A stretch of DNA of 27,867 nucleotides, taken from the NCBI GenBank assembly GCA_016285335.1, contig JAEEQO010000010.1, forward strand, positions 1 to 27,867, read 5' to 3'. The position numbers were made by a program, and so were the translations under genes. Below are positions 1 to 7,836 of this stretch, one piece after another; positions within the stretch are counted from its first letter, which is position 1, and each line of letters starts with the position of its first letter. The notes beneath the pieces were generated by a model, which saw only the letters and a list, made by a program, of their open reading frames with translations, was not told the DNA's origin and ran no database searches. The stretch comes from Victivallales bacterium. GTDB taxonomy: Bacteria > Verrucomicrobiota > Lentisphaeria > Victivallales > UBA1829.

Positions 1-787
1 TGTCGTCGATGTTGTAGGTCACGTCCCCGTGGAACGTGTTCGTGGCGGAGTAGTCGTAGGCGACCGAAAGCGCCGTCGTTCCGTGGTTCCCGAGCGACGA
101 ATCGGAAATGTTGAAGACAACGTCGGCATAACAGTCTTTCTGCGTCATGGTGTCCGAGAGCCAGAACCATTTGTCGTCCGGGACGCTCACGCGCTCCAGG
201 GTCAGGGTCACGGTGGAGAGCTTGTCCTTCGAGCCGATGACGGAATCATGCAGCAGGCTGATGTCCTCTTTGATCACGGAGTCGCGGATGGTGACGGATA
301 TGCTCTCCGCGTCCGTGCCGAACGTGCAGGATTCGGCAAGGCGGAACTGCGGAGTCGCCCGGGCCGTGGGCCAGCCGCTCCCGAGCACGGAGTTTTCGAT
401 CAGGATTGACACGTCGCCGTCGATCCTGCCGCGGCGGGCGACCAGCCAGCCGTTTTCGGAGCCGAACGTGCTCCCCGAAATGGTCGTGACGATGTCGCCG
501 GAATACGATGCGGTCGACTTGTTCTGCCCGACCTGCAACAGCGGTGATGTCGAGTTCGTCAGAGTCAGGCTGACCGTTTCCGGGACCGTGATGCTGTCCG
601 AAGCAAGAGCGTTGATGTAGAGGCTGTCCCCGGCCTGAAGCACGGCGGTTGCATCGATCAGAACGGCGAACGCATTGATGCCGAAAATCAGCTCCTCCCC
701 CGTCACGGGATGCGTCTTCCCCGTAATGACATCCGTATAAGCCGGATCAACGTAATAGGTCTGTCCAGTCACAATCTCCACCAGCAT
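1..787 (-). CDS. N-terminal part of a large beta-structured surface or adhesin-like protein (runs off window)
   Basis: An open reading frame of 262 codons runs from an ATG at 787 to the window edge with no stop. A GGAGGT ribosome site sits 6 nt before the ATG, which supports this start. The protein starts MLVEIVTGQTYYVDPAY and has no obvious signal peptide. It is rich in Ser, Thr, Gly, Asp and alternating hydrophobic residues. Short phrases recur, such as GSTFGSENGW, GDVSILIENSVLGSG and ISVTIRDSVI. This pattern is typical of parallel beta-helix surface proteins, of which PVC bacteria encode many. It has its own strong promoter and a leader of about 140 nt. Function is not known; adhesin or surface-layer role is inference. 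Export could depend on C-terminal parts outside the window. Confidence 0.7.
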   Translation of the reverse strand, partial: MLVEIVTGQTYYVDPAYTDVITGKTHPVTGEELIFGINAFAVLIDATAVLQAGDSLYINALASDSITVPETVSLTLTNSTSPLLQVGQNKSTASYSGDIVTTISGSTFGSENGWLVARRGRIDGDVSILIENSVLGSGWPTARATPQFRLAESCTFGTDAESISVTIRDSVIKEDISLLHDSVIGSKDKLSTVTLTLERVSVPDDKWFWLSDTMTQKDCYADVVFNISDSSLGNHGTTALSVAYDYSATNTFHGDVTYNIDD

Positions 788-926
788 AGTCGTACCTCCG
801 GTTGTTTGATTTTGTTTATGGTCACAGAGATGACCTCACCCCGGACTATATGCCGTTGTCAGGTGGAATGCCCCTCAGCTTTCCGGGGTTTCGGAGCGTT
901 TCGCGCGAAAAAAATCTATCTTAACA
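788..926 (-). other. Long 5' leader of the surface-protein gene with two small hairpins
   Basis: The predicted transcript start near 926 leaves about 140 nt before the ATG at 787. Two inverted repeats lie in it: 871-888 (CCCC paired with GGGG around a 10-nt loop) and 820-835 (GGTCA/TGACC around a 6-nt loop). I do not recognise a known riboswitch consensus. The leader could control expression of the surface protein, or may be unstructured in practice. Confidence 0.35.
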
Positions 927-932
927 TCGGTA

Positions 933-960
933 AATATAGCACGTTTCGTTTTTTTGTCAA
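933..960 (-). promoter_or_regulatory. Sigma-70-type promoter for the surface-protein gene
   Basis: On minus, a perfect -35 TTGACA (955-960) is followed after 16 bp by TATATT (933-938). It lies in an A/T-rich spacer and points at the gene starting at 787. This is among the best consensus matches in the window. Confidence 0.8.
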
Positions 961-1072
961 ATAGTAAAAAGGTTATTTTTTTTTCTTTGTTTATTCGCTA
1001 AACTATATAGCTTCTCGAAAGACAAAAGCCGCCCTTTTTGGAATACTTTTCACATTCAAACGATGCGCGGAT

Positions 1073-1528
1073 TCAGGCGCGGTCGGGCAATTCGGGGAAT
1101 TCGCCGTCGCAGGAGGCTTCGTAGGCGGCGAGCTTGTCGCGGATGGCGTCGCCCAGCGGGATCTTCGTCTTCGCGGCGAAGTCGTACCGCACCACCACGT
1201 CCTCGGCGACCGCGCACAGTGTGCCGTCGTCGCTGTACAATGCGTGCTCCATCACGATGCTCGTGGAACCGGCTTTTTTGCACCGCGTGAGGATGCGGAC
1301 ATTGCCGGGGAAAAAGAGCTGGGAGAGGAACTGCACGCGCGACGCCGCCAGAATCGGGCCCGTCGTCATGCCGGGATAGACGTCCAGCCCGACGCGACCG
1401 CAATACTCGACCCGCGCGGCCTGGACGTACCTCGAAATCGCGATGTTGTTCACGTGTCCGAGCAGGTCCAGGTCGCTCCAGTCGATGCGGCAATTGAAGG
1501 ATTGCTCATGTTTTCTCCTGTTTCCCAT
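1073..1528 (-). CDS. Hot-dog fold acyl-CoA thioesterase (4HBT, YbgC/FadM type)
   Basis: The 151-residue protein carries the family signature near the N-terminus, WSDLDLLGHVNN at about residues 17-28, including the Asp that acts in catalysis in this group. It continues with ARVEY, matching the start of the long hot-dog helix. Length is normal for single-domain thioesterases that hydrolyse acyl-CoA esters in the cytoplasm; the exact substrate cannot be told. The ATG at 1528 has no clear ribosome site. The only strong one, AGGAGA at 1514-1519, lies inside the reading frame and serves an ATG at 1509 that is out of frame, so the true start, or a small frameshift, is unresolved. About 120 bp separate it from the upstream gene, with no convincing promoter. 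Confidence 0.8.
   Translation of the reverse strand: MGNRRKHEQSFNCRIDWSDLDLLGHVNNIAISRYVQAARVEYCGRVGLDVYPGMTTGPILAASRVQFLSQLFFPGNVRILTRCKKAGSTSIVMEHALYSDDGTLCAVAEDVVVRYDFAAKTKIPLGDAIRDKLAAYEASCDGEFPELPDRA
1507..1519 (-). promoter_or_regulatory. Strong ribosome site and ATG out of frame with the thioesterase
   Basis: On minus, AGGAGA (1514-1519) precedes ATGAGC by 4 nt. This ATG opens a frame of only about 19 codons. The thioesterase frame passes through the same bases in another phase. Either the gene really starts at 1528 with a poor ribosome site, or one base has been lost or gained near 1500. Confidence 0.5.
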
Positions 1529-1593
1529 GCCCCATGCGGAACATGATTAAGAAAACGCCGCATCCGCCAAAAAAACAATCGTGGACGCGGCGC

Positions 1594-1631
1594 CATGTGT
1601 ACCGGGCGAGATGGATCGCCCGGCATGTGTA
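1594..1631. repeat. Perfect hairpin bracketed by 8-bp direct repeats
   Basis: An inverted repeat at 1602-1623 has an 8-bp perfect stem (CCGGGCGA/TCGCCCGG) and a 6-nt loop. It is flanked immediately on each side by the same 8-mer CATGTGTA (1594-1601 and 1624-1631). The direct repeats look like a target-site duplication round a tiny insertion, but the hairpin may simply act in transcript ending or stability behind the gene that stops at 1650. Confidence 0.55.
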
Positions 1632-1655
1632 ATCAAATGAGGTGGAGCCTCATTT
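1631..1655 (-). repeat. Hairpin overlapping the stop codon of the DUF4380-like gene
   Basis: Inverted repeat AAATGAGG/CCTCATTT with a 5-nt loop lies at about 1635-1655, and its outer arm contains the stop codon at 1650-1652. With the hairpin at 1602-1623 it forms a double stem-loop at the 3' end of the gene. There is no U-tract directly after it, so it may protect the 3' end rather than be an intrinsic terminator. Confidence 0.45.
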
Positions 1656-2735
1656 CTTTGCCTTTTTCGCCGGGGTCTTCCTGGCGGCGGGCTTCGCGGC
1701 TTTCTTTTCAGCGGCTTTCTTCGCGCCGTCCTTCTTCGCGGCGGCCTTGGAATCGGCCTTCTTGGAGGATTTCTTCGCGGCCTTCTTCGCCGGTTTCTTC
1801 TCCTCCTCATGGCAGCAGCAGTCGTCGTCGCAGCACTCGTCGCCTTCCTCGATGCCGAGCATGTTGATCACGTCCTCGTCGTTGTTGAGCGGGATAGGAT
1901 CGACTTCGGCGGCGGTCCAGTATTCGCAGTGGGTCACCTCGTCGCCGGGTTCGAGAATGGCGAGCGGACCGAGCGTTTCGAGTTCGAGGTAGCCGCCCTC
2001 GGTGTAGACTTCGATGGAGCTGCCGAGGTCGGGATATTCGTTTTCGTCGAAATACTGGTACTGCTTGATGAACACGGTCTTCTTGTTGACGTACGCGCAC
2101 CAGCCTTCGCTGGAATTGAGGCCGATCTTGGTCGGCGCGCCCTTCGCGGTCTGCTTCACCAGCACGAATTCGTTGCCGATGACGAACCGGGAATCGTTGG
2201 GCTTGGCGTACGGCCAGAAGTTGACGGAGCGGTTCGGGACGAGCCCTTCGGCGCCGTGGTTCATGGGCAGGATGGCGGTGCCGCCCGGCATAAGCTGGGT
2301 GATGCCCCACGCGGCGGCCTCGATGTCCCACAGGCCCTCGTTGCGGATCTGGTGCTCGATGCGGAAGGAATTGTCGCCTTCGGGGTATACGTTGATCGTC
2401 TTCACGATGCCGGTGAGCTCTTCGCGGGGCGCCATGAACGAGACGCCGCCGTCGCGCAGTTCCGCCACGACGACCTTGCGGCTGTCCGGGCAGTAGGACC
2501 GCACGCTGTCTTCCGGGGCGTGCCAGATGCGGTGTCCGCCGTAGTTCGTCCAGACCTTCTGGTTCGAGGTGCCGGCGAGCTTCTTGTCGAGGTAAAGGAG
2601 GTTCTCGCCCTTCGGCCCGAGGAAGGCGCCGACGATGCGGGGGCCGACCTCCGTGGTGACGACGATGCGGAAATCGCCATGGGTGAGCTCAATGCAATTT
2701 TTCCATCCCTGGAACGTGATCTTTTTGATCTTCAT
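1650..2735 (-). CDS. DUF4380-like (mutarotase-fold) protein with Cys cluster and lysine/alanine-rich H1-like tail
   Basis: This is a 361-residue protein. Residues 1-295 resemble DUF4380 and other galactose-mutarotase-fold proteins: MKIKKITFQGW, an early TTEVGPRIVGA strand pair, GGHRIWHAPED at about 67-77, then AWGITQLMPGG and NRSVNFWPY. The His and Glu/Asp in GGHRIWHAPED are candidate sugar-binding residues. After this come a short Cys/Asp segment (CCDDDCCCH, 301-309) and 49 residues (313-361) made mostly of Lys and Ala with Pro and Ser, like histone H1 or Hc1 tails. Such a tail suggests binding to nucleic acid or another polyanion. AAAGGAG stands a suitable distance before the ATG. It lies 33 bp after the prenyl synthase and is probably transcribed with it. 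The sugar substrate is unknown. Confidence 0.65.
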   Translation of the reverse strand: MKIKKITFQGWKNCIELTHGDFRIVVTTEVGPRIVGAFLGPKGENLLYLDKKLAGTSNQKVWTNYGGHRIWHAPEDSVRSYCPDSRKVVVAELRDGGVSFMAPREELTGIVKTINVYPEGDNSFRIEHQIRNEGLWDIEAAAWGITQLMPGGTAILPMNHGAEGLVPNRSVNFWPYAKPNDSRFVIGNEFVLVKQTAKGAPTKIGLNSSEGWCAYVNKKTVFIKQYQYFDENEYPDLGSSIEVYTEGGYLELETLGPLAILEPGDEVTHCEYWTAAEVDPIPLNNDEDVINMLGIEEGDECCDDDCCCHEEEKKPAKKAAKKSSKKADSKAAAKKDGAKKAAEKKAAKPAARKTPAKKAKK

Positions 2736-2768
2736 ACGTTTTGACTCCTTTACGTGTTTTGGGGGTTG

Positions 2769-3845
2769 TTATACGGAACGGATGAGCATTTGATCGACGA
2801 GGGTGTTCAGCATAGCGCGCCACGGATTGTCCGGCAGCGGCTGAAGGGCGTTTTTGGCGAGGCCGGAGAGCGCGGCGATGCTGCCGCGGACCGCGTCGGC
2901 GGCCCCGGTTTCGGTCAGGATCGCGCGGATCGACGCGATGTCGGCGTCGGAATAACGCGGCAGGCGCAGGAGGGCGTCGAGCTCGGGCCGGCGCTCCGCG
3001 GGGAGACGCCGCACGGCTTCGAGGTAGAGCATGGTGGGCTTCGCCTCCTGGAAATCGGAGCAGAGCGGCTTGCCGATGACTTTTTCGTCGCCGAAGACGC
3101 CGAGCATGTCGTCCTGCAGCTGGAACGCGGCGGCAAGGTTCGCGGCGTAGCGGGAAAGCGCCTGAAGATCGGGCGACGCCGGTTCGTACGCGCCCTTCGC
3201 GATCGCCGCGCCGCAATGAAGCGCGAACTCCATGATCGCGCCGGTTTTGCCGTTGATCATGTTCATGACGGCAGCTTCGGAGACCGTCGCCGGGTCGCGC
3301 AGTTCGAATTCCACGTCCAGCGCCTCGCCGGAAATGAGCTCGCGGTTGAGCTTCGTCTGCATGGCGCGCACGAGCTTCAGCGCGAGCGCCGGATCGACGC
3401 CGCGGTCGGCGACGGACGCGAGGTTTTCGACCGCCCACCCCTGCTGGACGTCGCCCGCGAGGATCGCGAACGATTCGCCGAAGGCCGCCGCCAGTTCCGG
3501 GGTCGTCTTGAGCTCGTTTTTCGCATAGTCGCGGAGCGTGATGTGTTCGGAGGGACGCCCCCGGCGGAGCTCGTCGCGATCGATGATGTCGTCGTGCACG
3601 AGCGTCCAGTTGTGGTAGATTTCGAGCGCGGCCGCCGCCGGGACCGCCTGTGCGCGGTCGCCGCCGAACAGCTCGCATGCCCACAGCACGAGCGCGGGGC
3701 GGATGCGTTTGCCGCCGCGTCCGGGGTAATCCCGCACGGCTTCACCGAGGCTGGCGGGCCGGATCGCCTTCGGGAAAGGATCGTTTTTGAGGAAATCCCC
3801 GATCTCTTCGCCCACGCGGCGAAGTTCGTCTTTGAATGCTGTCAT
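2769..3845 (-). CDS. Trans-isoprenyl (polyprenyl) diphosphate synthase
   Basis: The enzyme condenses isopentenyl diphosphate with allylic diphosphates to make linear prenyl chains for quinone, lipid-carrier or carotenoid synthesis. Landmarks are GKRIRP (45-50), first Asp-rich motif DDIID (85-89), and second motif QDDMLGVFGD (244-253), where the fifth Asp is Gly, a form common in geranylgeranyl diphosphate synthases of the IdsA type. I start it at the ATG at 3845 (358 residues), which has GGAG upstream and where family homology begins. The frame could run up to 3968, but the extra 41 residues cross the promoter and look noncoding. Chain length is uncertain; the residue pair just before DDIID is His-preceded, with no bulky aromatic block evident. 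It is first in an operon with the DUF4380-like gene. Confidence 0.9.
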   Translation of the reverse strand: MTAFKDELRRVGEEIGDFLKNDPFPKAIRPASLGEAVRDYPGRGGKRIRPALVLWACELFGGDRAQAVPAAAALEIYHNWTLVHDDIIDRDELRRGRPSEHITLRDYAKNELKTTPELAAAFGESFAILAGDVQQGWAVENLASVADRGVDPALALKLVRAMQTKLNRELISGEALDVEFELRDPATVSEAAVMNMINGKTGAIMEFALHCGAAIAKGAYEPASPDLQALSRYAANLAAAFQLQDDMLGVFGDEKVIGKPLCSDFQEAKPTMLYLEAVRRLPAERRPELDALLRLPRYSDADIASIRAILTETGAADAVRGSIAALSGLAKNALQPLPDNPWRAMLNTLVDQMLIRSV

Positions 3846-3940
3846 GTCGTCTCCGCATCCTGCCGAAACCGGCTGAAAAATCGTTGGGCGCGGAAGCGAA
3901 TTTGAGCTCGAACATGCGTCCGCGCGTGTTTGCTTCCTGT

Positions 3941-3968
3941 ATTTTACCACGTTTGTGCGGAAAATCAA
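3941..3968 (-). promoter_or_regulatory. Promoter of the prenyl synthase operon
   Basis: On minus, TTGATT (3963-3968), 16 bp spacer, TAAAAT (3941-3946). It gives a leader of about 90 nt and confirms that the ATG at 3845, not the upstream one at 3968, is the start. The rest of the spacer to 4084 holds no gene; it has a 10-bp palindrome TTAACGTTAA at 4036-4045. Confidence 0.7.
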
Positions 3969-4084
3969 GCGGAAACGGCGGAAAAATGAGGAAAACTTCC
4001 GTTTTTTTCGAAACTAACGGGAGGGACGCTGCGTTTTAACGTTAAGCCGAAAGGGCGCGGACGCCCCGTTCAGCCGCGGGTCGG

Positions 4085-5302
4085 TCATTCGGCAAGGCCC
4101 AGTTCCTTCAGGGCTTCTTTCGCGTCATAGTTTTTCTGAGCCGCGGCCAGACGGTACCATTTCACGGCTTCCGCCATGTCTTTTTCGACGCCTTTTCCCT
4201 CGTGATAGCACGTTCCGAGCTGGTATTGCGCATGATCGTTGCCCTGATCAGCCGACAGACGATACCATTTCAGCGCCTCGGCGATATCCGGCTCGACGCC
4301 GATGCCTTCTTCATAGCACACGCCGACCCCGCATTGTGCTTCGCCGTCGCCCTGATCCGCGGCTTTGCGGTACCAGTAAAACGTCTCGCCCTCGTCCTTC
4401 GGGACTCCGAAGCCGCGCCGGTAGTGGTTGCCCAGCGTGATCTGCGACTCGGAATTGCCCTGTTCCGCCGCCTTCCGGAGCCAGTAGATCGCCTGCCGGA
4501 TGTCCTGCTCCACGCCGGACGCGGCGCGATAGCAGTAATAAAGCTCGTGCATCGCTTCGAGGTGTCCCTGTTCCGCCGCCTTGCTGAACCACTTGAACAC
4601 CTCCTTTTCGTCACATTCATCAGCCGGCCCGTATCGCATGACAGAGGCGTATTTGTACTGCGCGTCCGCGTTGCCCTGTTTCGCGGCCTTCTTGAACCAT
4701 TTCGCGGCCTTTTTGTCGCTTCTGGTCACGCCCTTGCCCTTCCGGTAGAGCAAGCCGAGATGGTACTGCGCGGTGTCGTCGCCCTGCGCCGCCGCCTTGT
4801 AGATCCAGTAAAACGCCGCTTCGTCGTCCTGTTCGATGCCGCGTCCCAGGCTGTAGGCGGTCCCGAGCCGGAGCTGGCCTTGCGCGTTGCCCTGTTCGGC
4901 GGCTTTTTTGTACCACTTCACTGCCTCGGCATAATCCTGTTCGATGCCTTCGCCGCATTCATAGCAGACCCCGAGCTCCGTCTGCGCCGTGCCGTAGCCC
5001 TGTTCTGCGGCTTTTCGGTACCACTTCACCGCTTCGGCGTGATCCTGTTCGACGCCCGTGCCTAGCGAGTAGAAGAGCCCGAGCAGCGTCTGCGCCTTCA
5101 GGTTGCCCTGATCCGCCGCCAGCCTGCAGTGTTCGATCGCCGATCTGAGATTCCCCGCCTTGTAGTCGGCCTTGTACGCCTTGAACTCCGCCTGACCGGG
5201 CTCCGGCTTCCCCCAGCGGACGAAGGCGAAGACGCCCAGTGCGACCGCCAGAACGGCGATGCCCGCGACGATGATCCAGCGGGACTTGTGCTTGTTCGAC
5301 AT
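4085..5302 (-). CDS. Membrane-anchored Sel1-like (SLR/TPR) repeat protein
   Basis: The 405-residue protein starts with a short basic segment and one hydrophobic helix (about 9-28), so it is a signal-anchored or inner-membrane protein with the rest probably periplasmic. From about residue 52 to the end it consists of ten consecutive 36-residue Sel1 repeats of the form AEAVKWYRKAAEQGN followed by AQxxLGxxYxxGxGVEQD. Repeats 5 and 6 are most diverged and the tenth is truncated. Such solenoids bind other proteins. AAAGGA lies before the ATG. The gene begins 16 bp after the stop of the larger Sel1 protein upstream, so the two form one transcript and probably one complex. The partner is not identifiable from sequence. 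Confidence 0.85.
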   Translation of the reverse strand: MSNKHKSRWIIVAGIAVLAVALGVFAFVRWGKPEPGQAEFKAYKADYKAGNLRSAIEHCRLAADQGNLKAQTLLGLFYSLGTGVEQDHAEAVKWYRKAAEQGYGTAQTELGVCYECGEGIEQDYAEAVKWYKKAAEQGNAQGQLRLGTAYSLGRGIEQDDEAAFYWIYKAAAQGDDTAQYHLGLLYRKGKGVTRSDKKAAKWFKKAAKQGNADAQYKYASVMRYGPADECDEKEVFKWFSKAAEQGHLEAMHELYYCYRAASGVEQDIRQAIYWLRKAAEQGNSESQITLGNHYRRGFGVPKDEGETFYWYRKAADQGDGEAQCGVGVCYEEGIGVEPDIAEALKWYRLSADQGNDHAQYQLGTCYHEGKGVEKDMAEAVKWYRLAAAQKNYDAKEALKELGLAE

Positions 5303-5318
5303 GGTTCAGGTCCTTTCA

Positions 5319-7718
5319 CTATGGTTCGGTTCGTTGAGCTTCGAGCCTTTCGAGCGCGGCTTCCGCTTCCTCGTCGCCGTACTCGGCGGCGAGACGGTAC
5401 CACTTCGCGGCTTCGGTCAAATCCCGTTCGACGCCGTGGCCTTCGGCGTAGCAGTCGCCGAGCTTGCGCTGCGCGATGTGATTGCCCTGTTTGGCGGCCC
5501 TGCGATACCAGGTCAGCGCCTTGTCGTAGTCCTGTTCGACGCCCGTGCCAAGGAAATAGCAGTCGCCGAGCCGACATTTCGCCCCGCTTATGCCTTTGCG
5601 GTATTTGCTGTCCTTCGCCGCCTTGCGGAACCATTTGACGGCTTCGGCATAGTCCTGCTCGACGCCGCGGCCTTCCGCGTAGAATACCCCGAGCAGGCAT
5701 TGCGCTTCGGCGTCGTTGCGTTCGGCGACCGCCCGGATATGCCTTGCCGCGGTCTCGAAGTCCTTCGCCTCGTATGCCGTCATCGCGGCCTCCATGATCC
5801 GGCCTAGTTCGCGTTCTGTCCGGATGATGTGGTAGAATCCGGCGAGCGAGAGCAGCACGAAAAGCACGCCGAATATCCAGTTCAGGGAAAGACGGAACCC
5901 GCCCAAATTGATTTCGACGGGCCGTGCCTCCTCCGGTTCCGGCGAAGGAAACATCGCGGTGTCGTCGAACGGGGTCGCGGACGCGGGGGCTTTTCCCGCC
6001 TTACGCTCCCGCCTTTCCTTCCGGTCCTGAAGAGCCACCCAGCAGAACATGATGACGACTTGAGCTCCGCAAATGAAATACCCCAGGAAGCCGTATTTCC
6101 CGCCGGGCAGCAACCGAAGGAAGATAGAGCCCGTAAAAAACACCAGGACCAGCATCCCGACGAGCAGCAAGACCGCCACAAACAGGTTCATTTTGCCGCG
6201 CTTCATTTCGGCGAGGCGCTTCTTCGCGGACTCCCGCGCCGCAAGCAGACGCCTGACGTGTTCCGCGTCGCCGCTCCGCACGGCGGAATCGTACAGGACG
6301 CCGTGAAATATCTGCACAAGCGCCGGATCGTCTTTCGTGATTCGCTCGAGCTCGGCGGCGGCCTCGGATTCCTCTTCACATGTGGCGGCGTCCCGGATAC
6401 ACCGGGCGAGCTTTCGTGCGCGGAACATTGTATGATCCGGGAACTTCTCGACGGCTTTTTCCAGCAGGTCGCGTTCGAGCTCAGTGTGCCCGAGCCGTGC
6501 GGCGGCGTCGAGCGCGGCGATCCACGCGGCGGGCTCGGAAGACGATTCGTCAAGTGCCTCTTTCTCCCTCAAACGCCGGACGAATTCATCCGTCTTCGCC
6601 TTGCGGATTCGCGCTTCCAGCCAGGCGTCATATTCCGCCTCGAAGTCCGGGCACGAGAAGAGATAGCGTTCGGCGGCGTCCGGGGCGCCCTGCAAATACG
6701 GCAGCAGCGCGGCGGGATCGTCCGTGCCGACGCGTTCCCGGAACGCCGGACGCGTCTCCATGACGGGCTCCGATGCGCGGATCATGCGACCGAGAATGCG
6801 CACCTTTTCCGCCTCAGGAATCGCCTTGCGGACCTCATCGCGGAGAACAGCGGAAAGATGTTGAACGCCACCTTCGGCGAGGCACCGGAGCAGAAGCGTC
6901 CGCGGGTCGCAGCGTTCGGCGAGGAACCGCGCCCGCGTCACGGCCACGGCGAAATCCCGCGCGCCGAATGCCCCGCGGCAGGACGCGTCGCCGTCCTGTT
7001 CCTCCAGTCTCTGAAGCGGGGAGATCGACACATACTGCTCGAGCATGTTCACTGTCGAGTGTGCGTTATACGTTACATAATCCCATGTGCCGACCTCGCC
7101 CGTAACGAACGGGTTGTTCCCCGTCGGCACCGACCAGACGCGTCCGATCCACGTCAGCAGGGCGTCGCCGGGCGCTTTTTCCCGCTGGAGCGCCCGCATC
7201 AGGCAAATGCGGAACGACCGGGCGTCCAGCGCGCAGATCAGCGGGAAGCCGACGACGAGTATGTCGCGTCTGCTCCGCGCCCTGTTCCTGAACCGCGGGA
7301 CGACCGTGATGCGGTCGCTCAGATCGAGGCGGATTTGCCGGATCGGGGCGATCTTCAGGTCGCGGCAGATCTGCTCGACCTCGTCGAAAAGCCGTCCGAA
7401 CTTCTCCGGGTCGAGCGGCATCCCCGCGGGGCGGCTGCGCAGGAAAAGCACGATCGTCAGAATACAGAGGAACAACCCGAACCCGAACAGTAAGCACGCC
7501 GTACCGATATACTCTTTCCGGCTCAGAGTCATGACCGCGCCGACCGCGAAAATGCCGAGGATAAACAGGAAAAAACAGATGCCGAGGAGAGCGAGCAGGC
7601 CGTGCCACGGGAGAGGAAGGGCAAGGCGCCGGCGGTATCGCGCCGGATCCTTCTCAAAACGTGCCCGGGAGTTCTCGTAAGCACGCCACGTTCTCAGGTC
7701 GATGTCGTTCCAATTCAT
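5319..7718 (-). CDS. Multi-membrane protein with degenerate M48-peptidase-like domain and C-terminal Sel1 repeats
   Basis: A 799-residue protein. Two membrane helices (about 38-63 and 71-94) precede a domain whose layout resembles M48 peptidases: DILVVGFPLICAL (152-164), then MRALQREK at 174-181 where HExxH would be, then RLEEQDGDA near 238-246. The metal residues are replaced (Leu, Gln, Lys), so protease activity is unlikely. A helical middle region, three further membrane helices (about 511-533, 540-560, 609-632) and about three and a half Sel1 repeats (660-795, with WYRRAAKQGN and GVEQDY) follow. The M48 likeness is my reading of the pattern and not a search result. It is first gene of the operon with the 405-residue Sel1 protein and has its own promoter. 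An organising or scaffold role in the membrane is plausible. Confidence 0.7.
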   Translation of the reverse strand: MNWNDIDLRTWRAYENSRARFEKDPARYRRRLALPLPWHGLLALLGICFFLFILGIFAVGAVMTLSRKEYIGTACLLFGFGLFLCILTIVLFLRSRPAGMPLDPEKFGRLFDEVEQICRDLKIAPIRQIRLDLSDRITVVPRFRNRARSRRDILVVGFPLICALDARSFRICLMRALQREKAPGDALLTWIGRVWSVPTGNNPFVTGEVGTWDYVTYNAHSTVNMLEQYVSISPLQRLEEQDGDASCRGAFGARDFAVAVTRARFLAERCDPRTLLLRCLAEGGVQHLSAVLRDEVRKAIPEAEKVRILGRMIRASEPVMETRPAFRERVGTDDPAALLPYLQGAPDAAERYLFSCPDFEAEYDAWLEARIRKAKTDEFVRRLREKEALDESSSEPAAWIAALDAAARLGHTELERDLLEKAVEKFPDHTMFRARKLARCIRDAATCEEESEAAAELERITKDDPALVQIFHGVLYDSAVRSGDAEHVRRLLAARESAKKRLAEMKRGKMNLFVAVLLLVGMLVLVFFTGSIFLRLLPGGKYGFLGYFICGAQVVIMFCWVALQDRKERRERKAGKAPASATPFDDTAMFPSPEPEEARPVEINLGGFRLSLNWIFGVLFVLLSLAGFYHIIRTERELGRIMEAAMTAYEAKDFETAARHIRAVAERNDAEAQCLLGVFYAEGRGVEQDYAEAVKWFRKAAKDSKYRKGISGAKCRLGDCYFLGTGVEQDYDKALTWYRRAAKQGNHIAQRKLGDCYAEGHGVERDLTEAAKWYRLAAEYGDEEAEAALERLEAQRTEP

Positions 7719-7758
7719 AGCCGGTGATCCCTCTGCCGATGTTGTGAATCCGGCAACT

Positions 7759-7786
7759 AATATACATGCGGAAAATCAAAAAACAA
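7759..7786 (-). promoter_or_regulatory. Promoter of the Sel1 operon
   Basis: On minus, TTGTTT (7781-7786), 16 bp, TATATT (7759-7764), about 45 nt before the ATG at 7718. It sits just downstream of the kdgK terminator, which fits a separate transcription unit. Confidence 0.65.
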
Positions 7787-7836
7787 GCCCGATGAAAAAA
7801 AACTGACATCTTGCCGTATTTCGGTACATTATGTGT

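Noticed and set aside
710..964. 84-codon plus-strand frame
   Set aside because: It overlaps the start and the strong promoter of the minus-strand surface gene and ends in the A/T-rich spacer.
3846..3968. 41-residue N-terminal extension of the prenyl synthase
   Set aside because: It spans the leader and promoter; the family N-terminus and ribosome site place the start at 3845.
4036..4045. Palindrome TTAACGTTAA as an operator
   Set aside because: A lone 10-bp A/T-rich palindrome that lies behind the promoter of the next gene; no other copy seen.
4202..5065. Long plus-strand frame opposite the Sel1 repeats
   Set aside because: Antisense shadow of the regular repeat coding on minus; no start signals.
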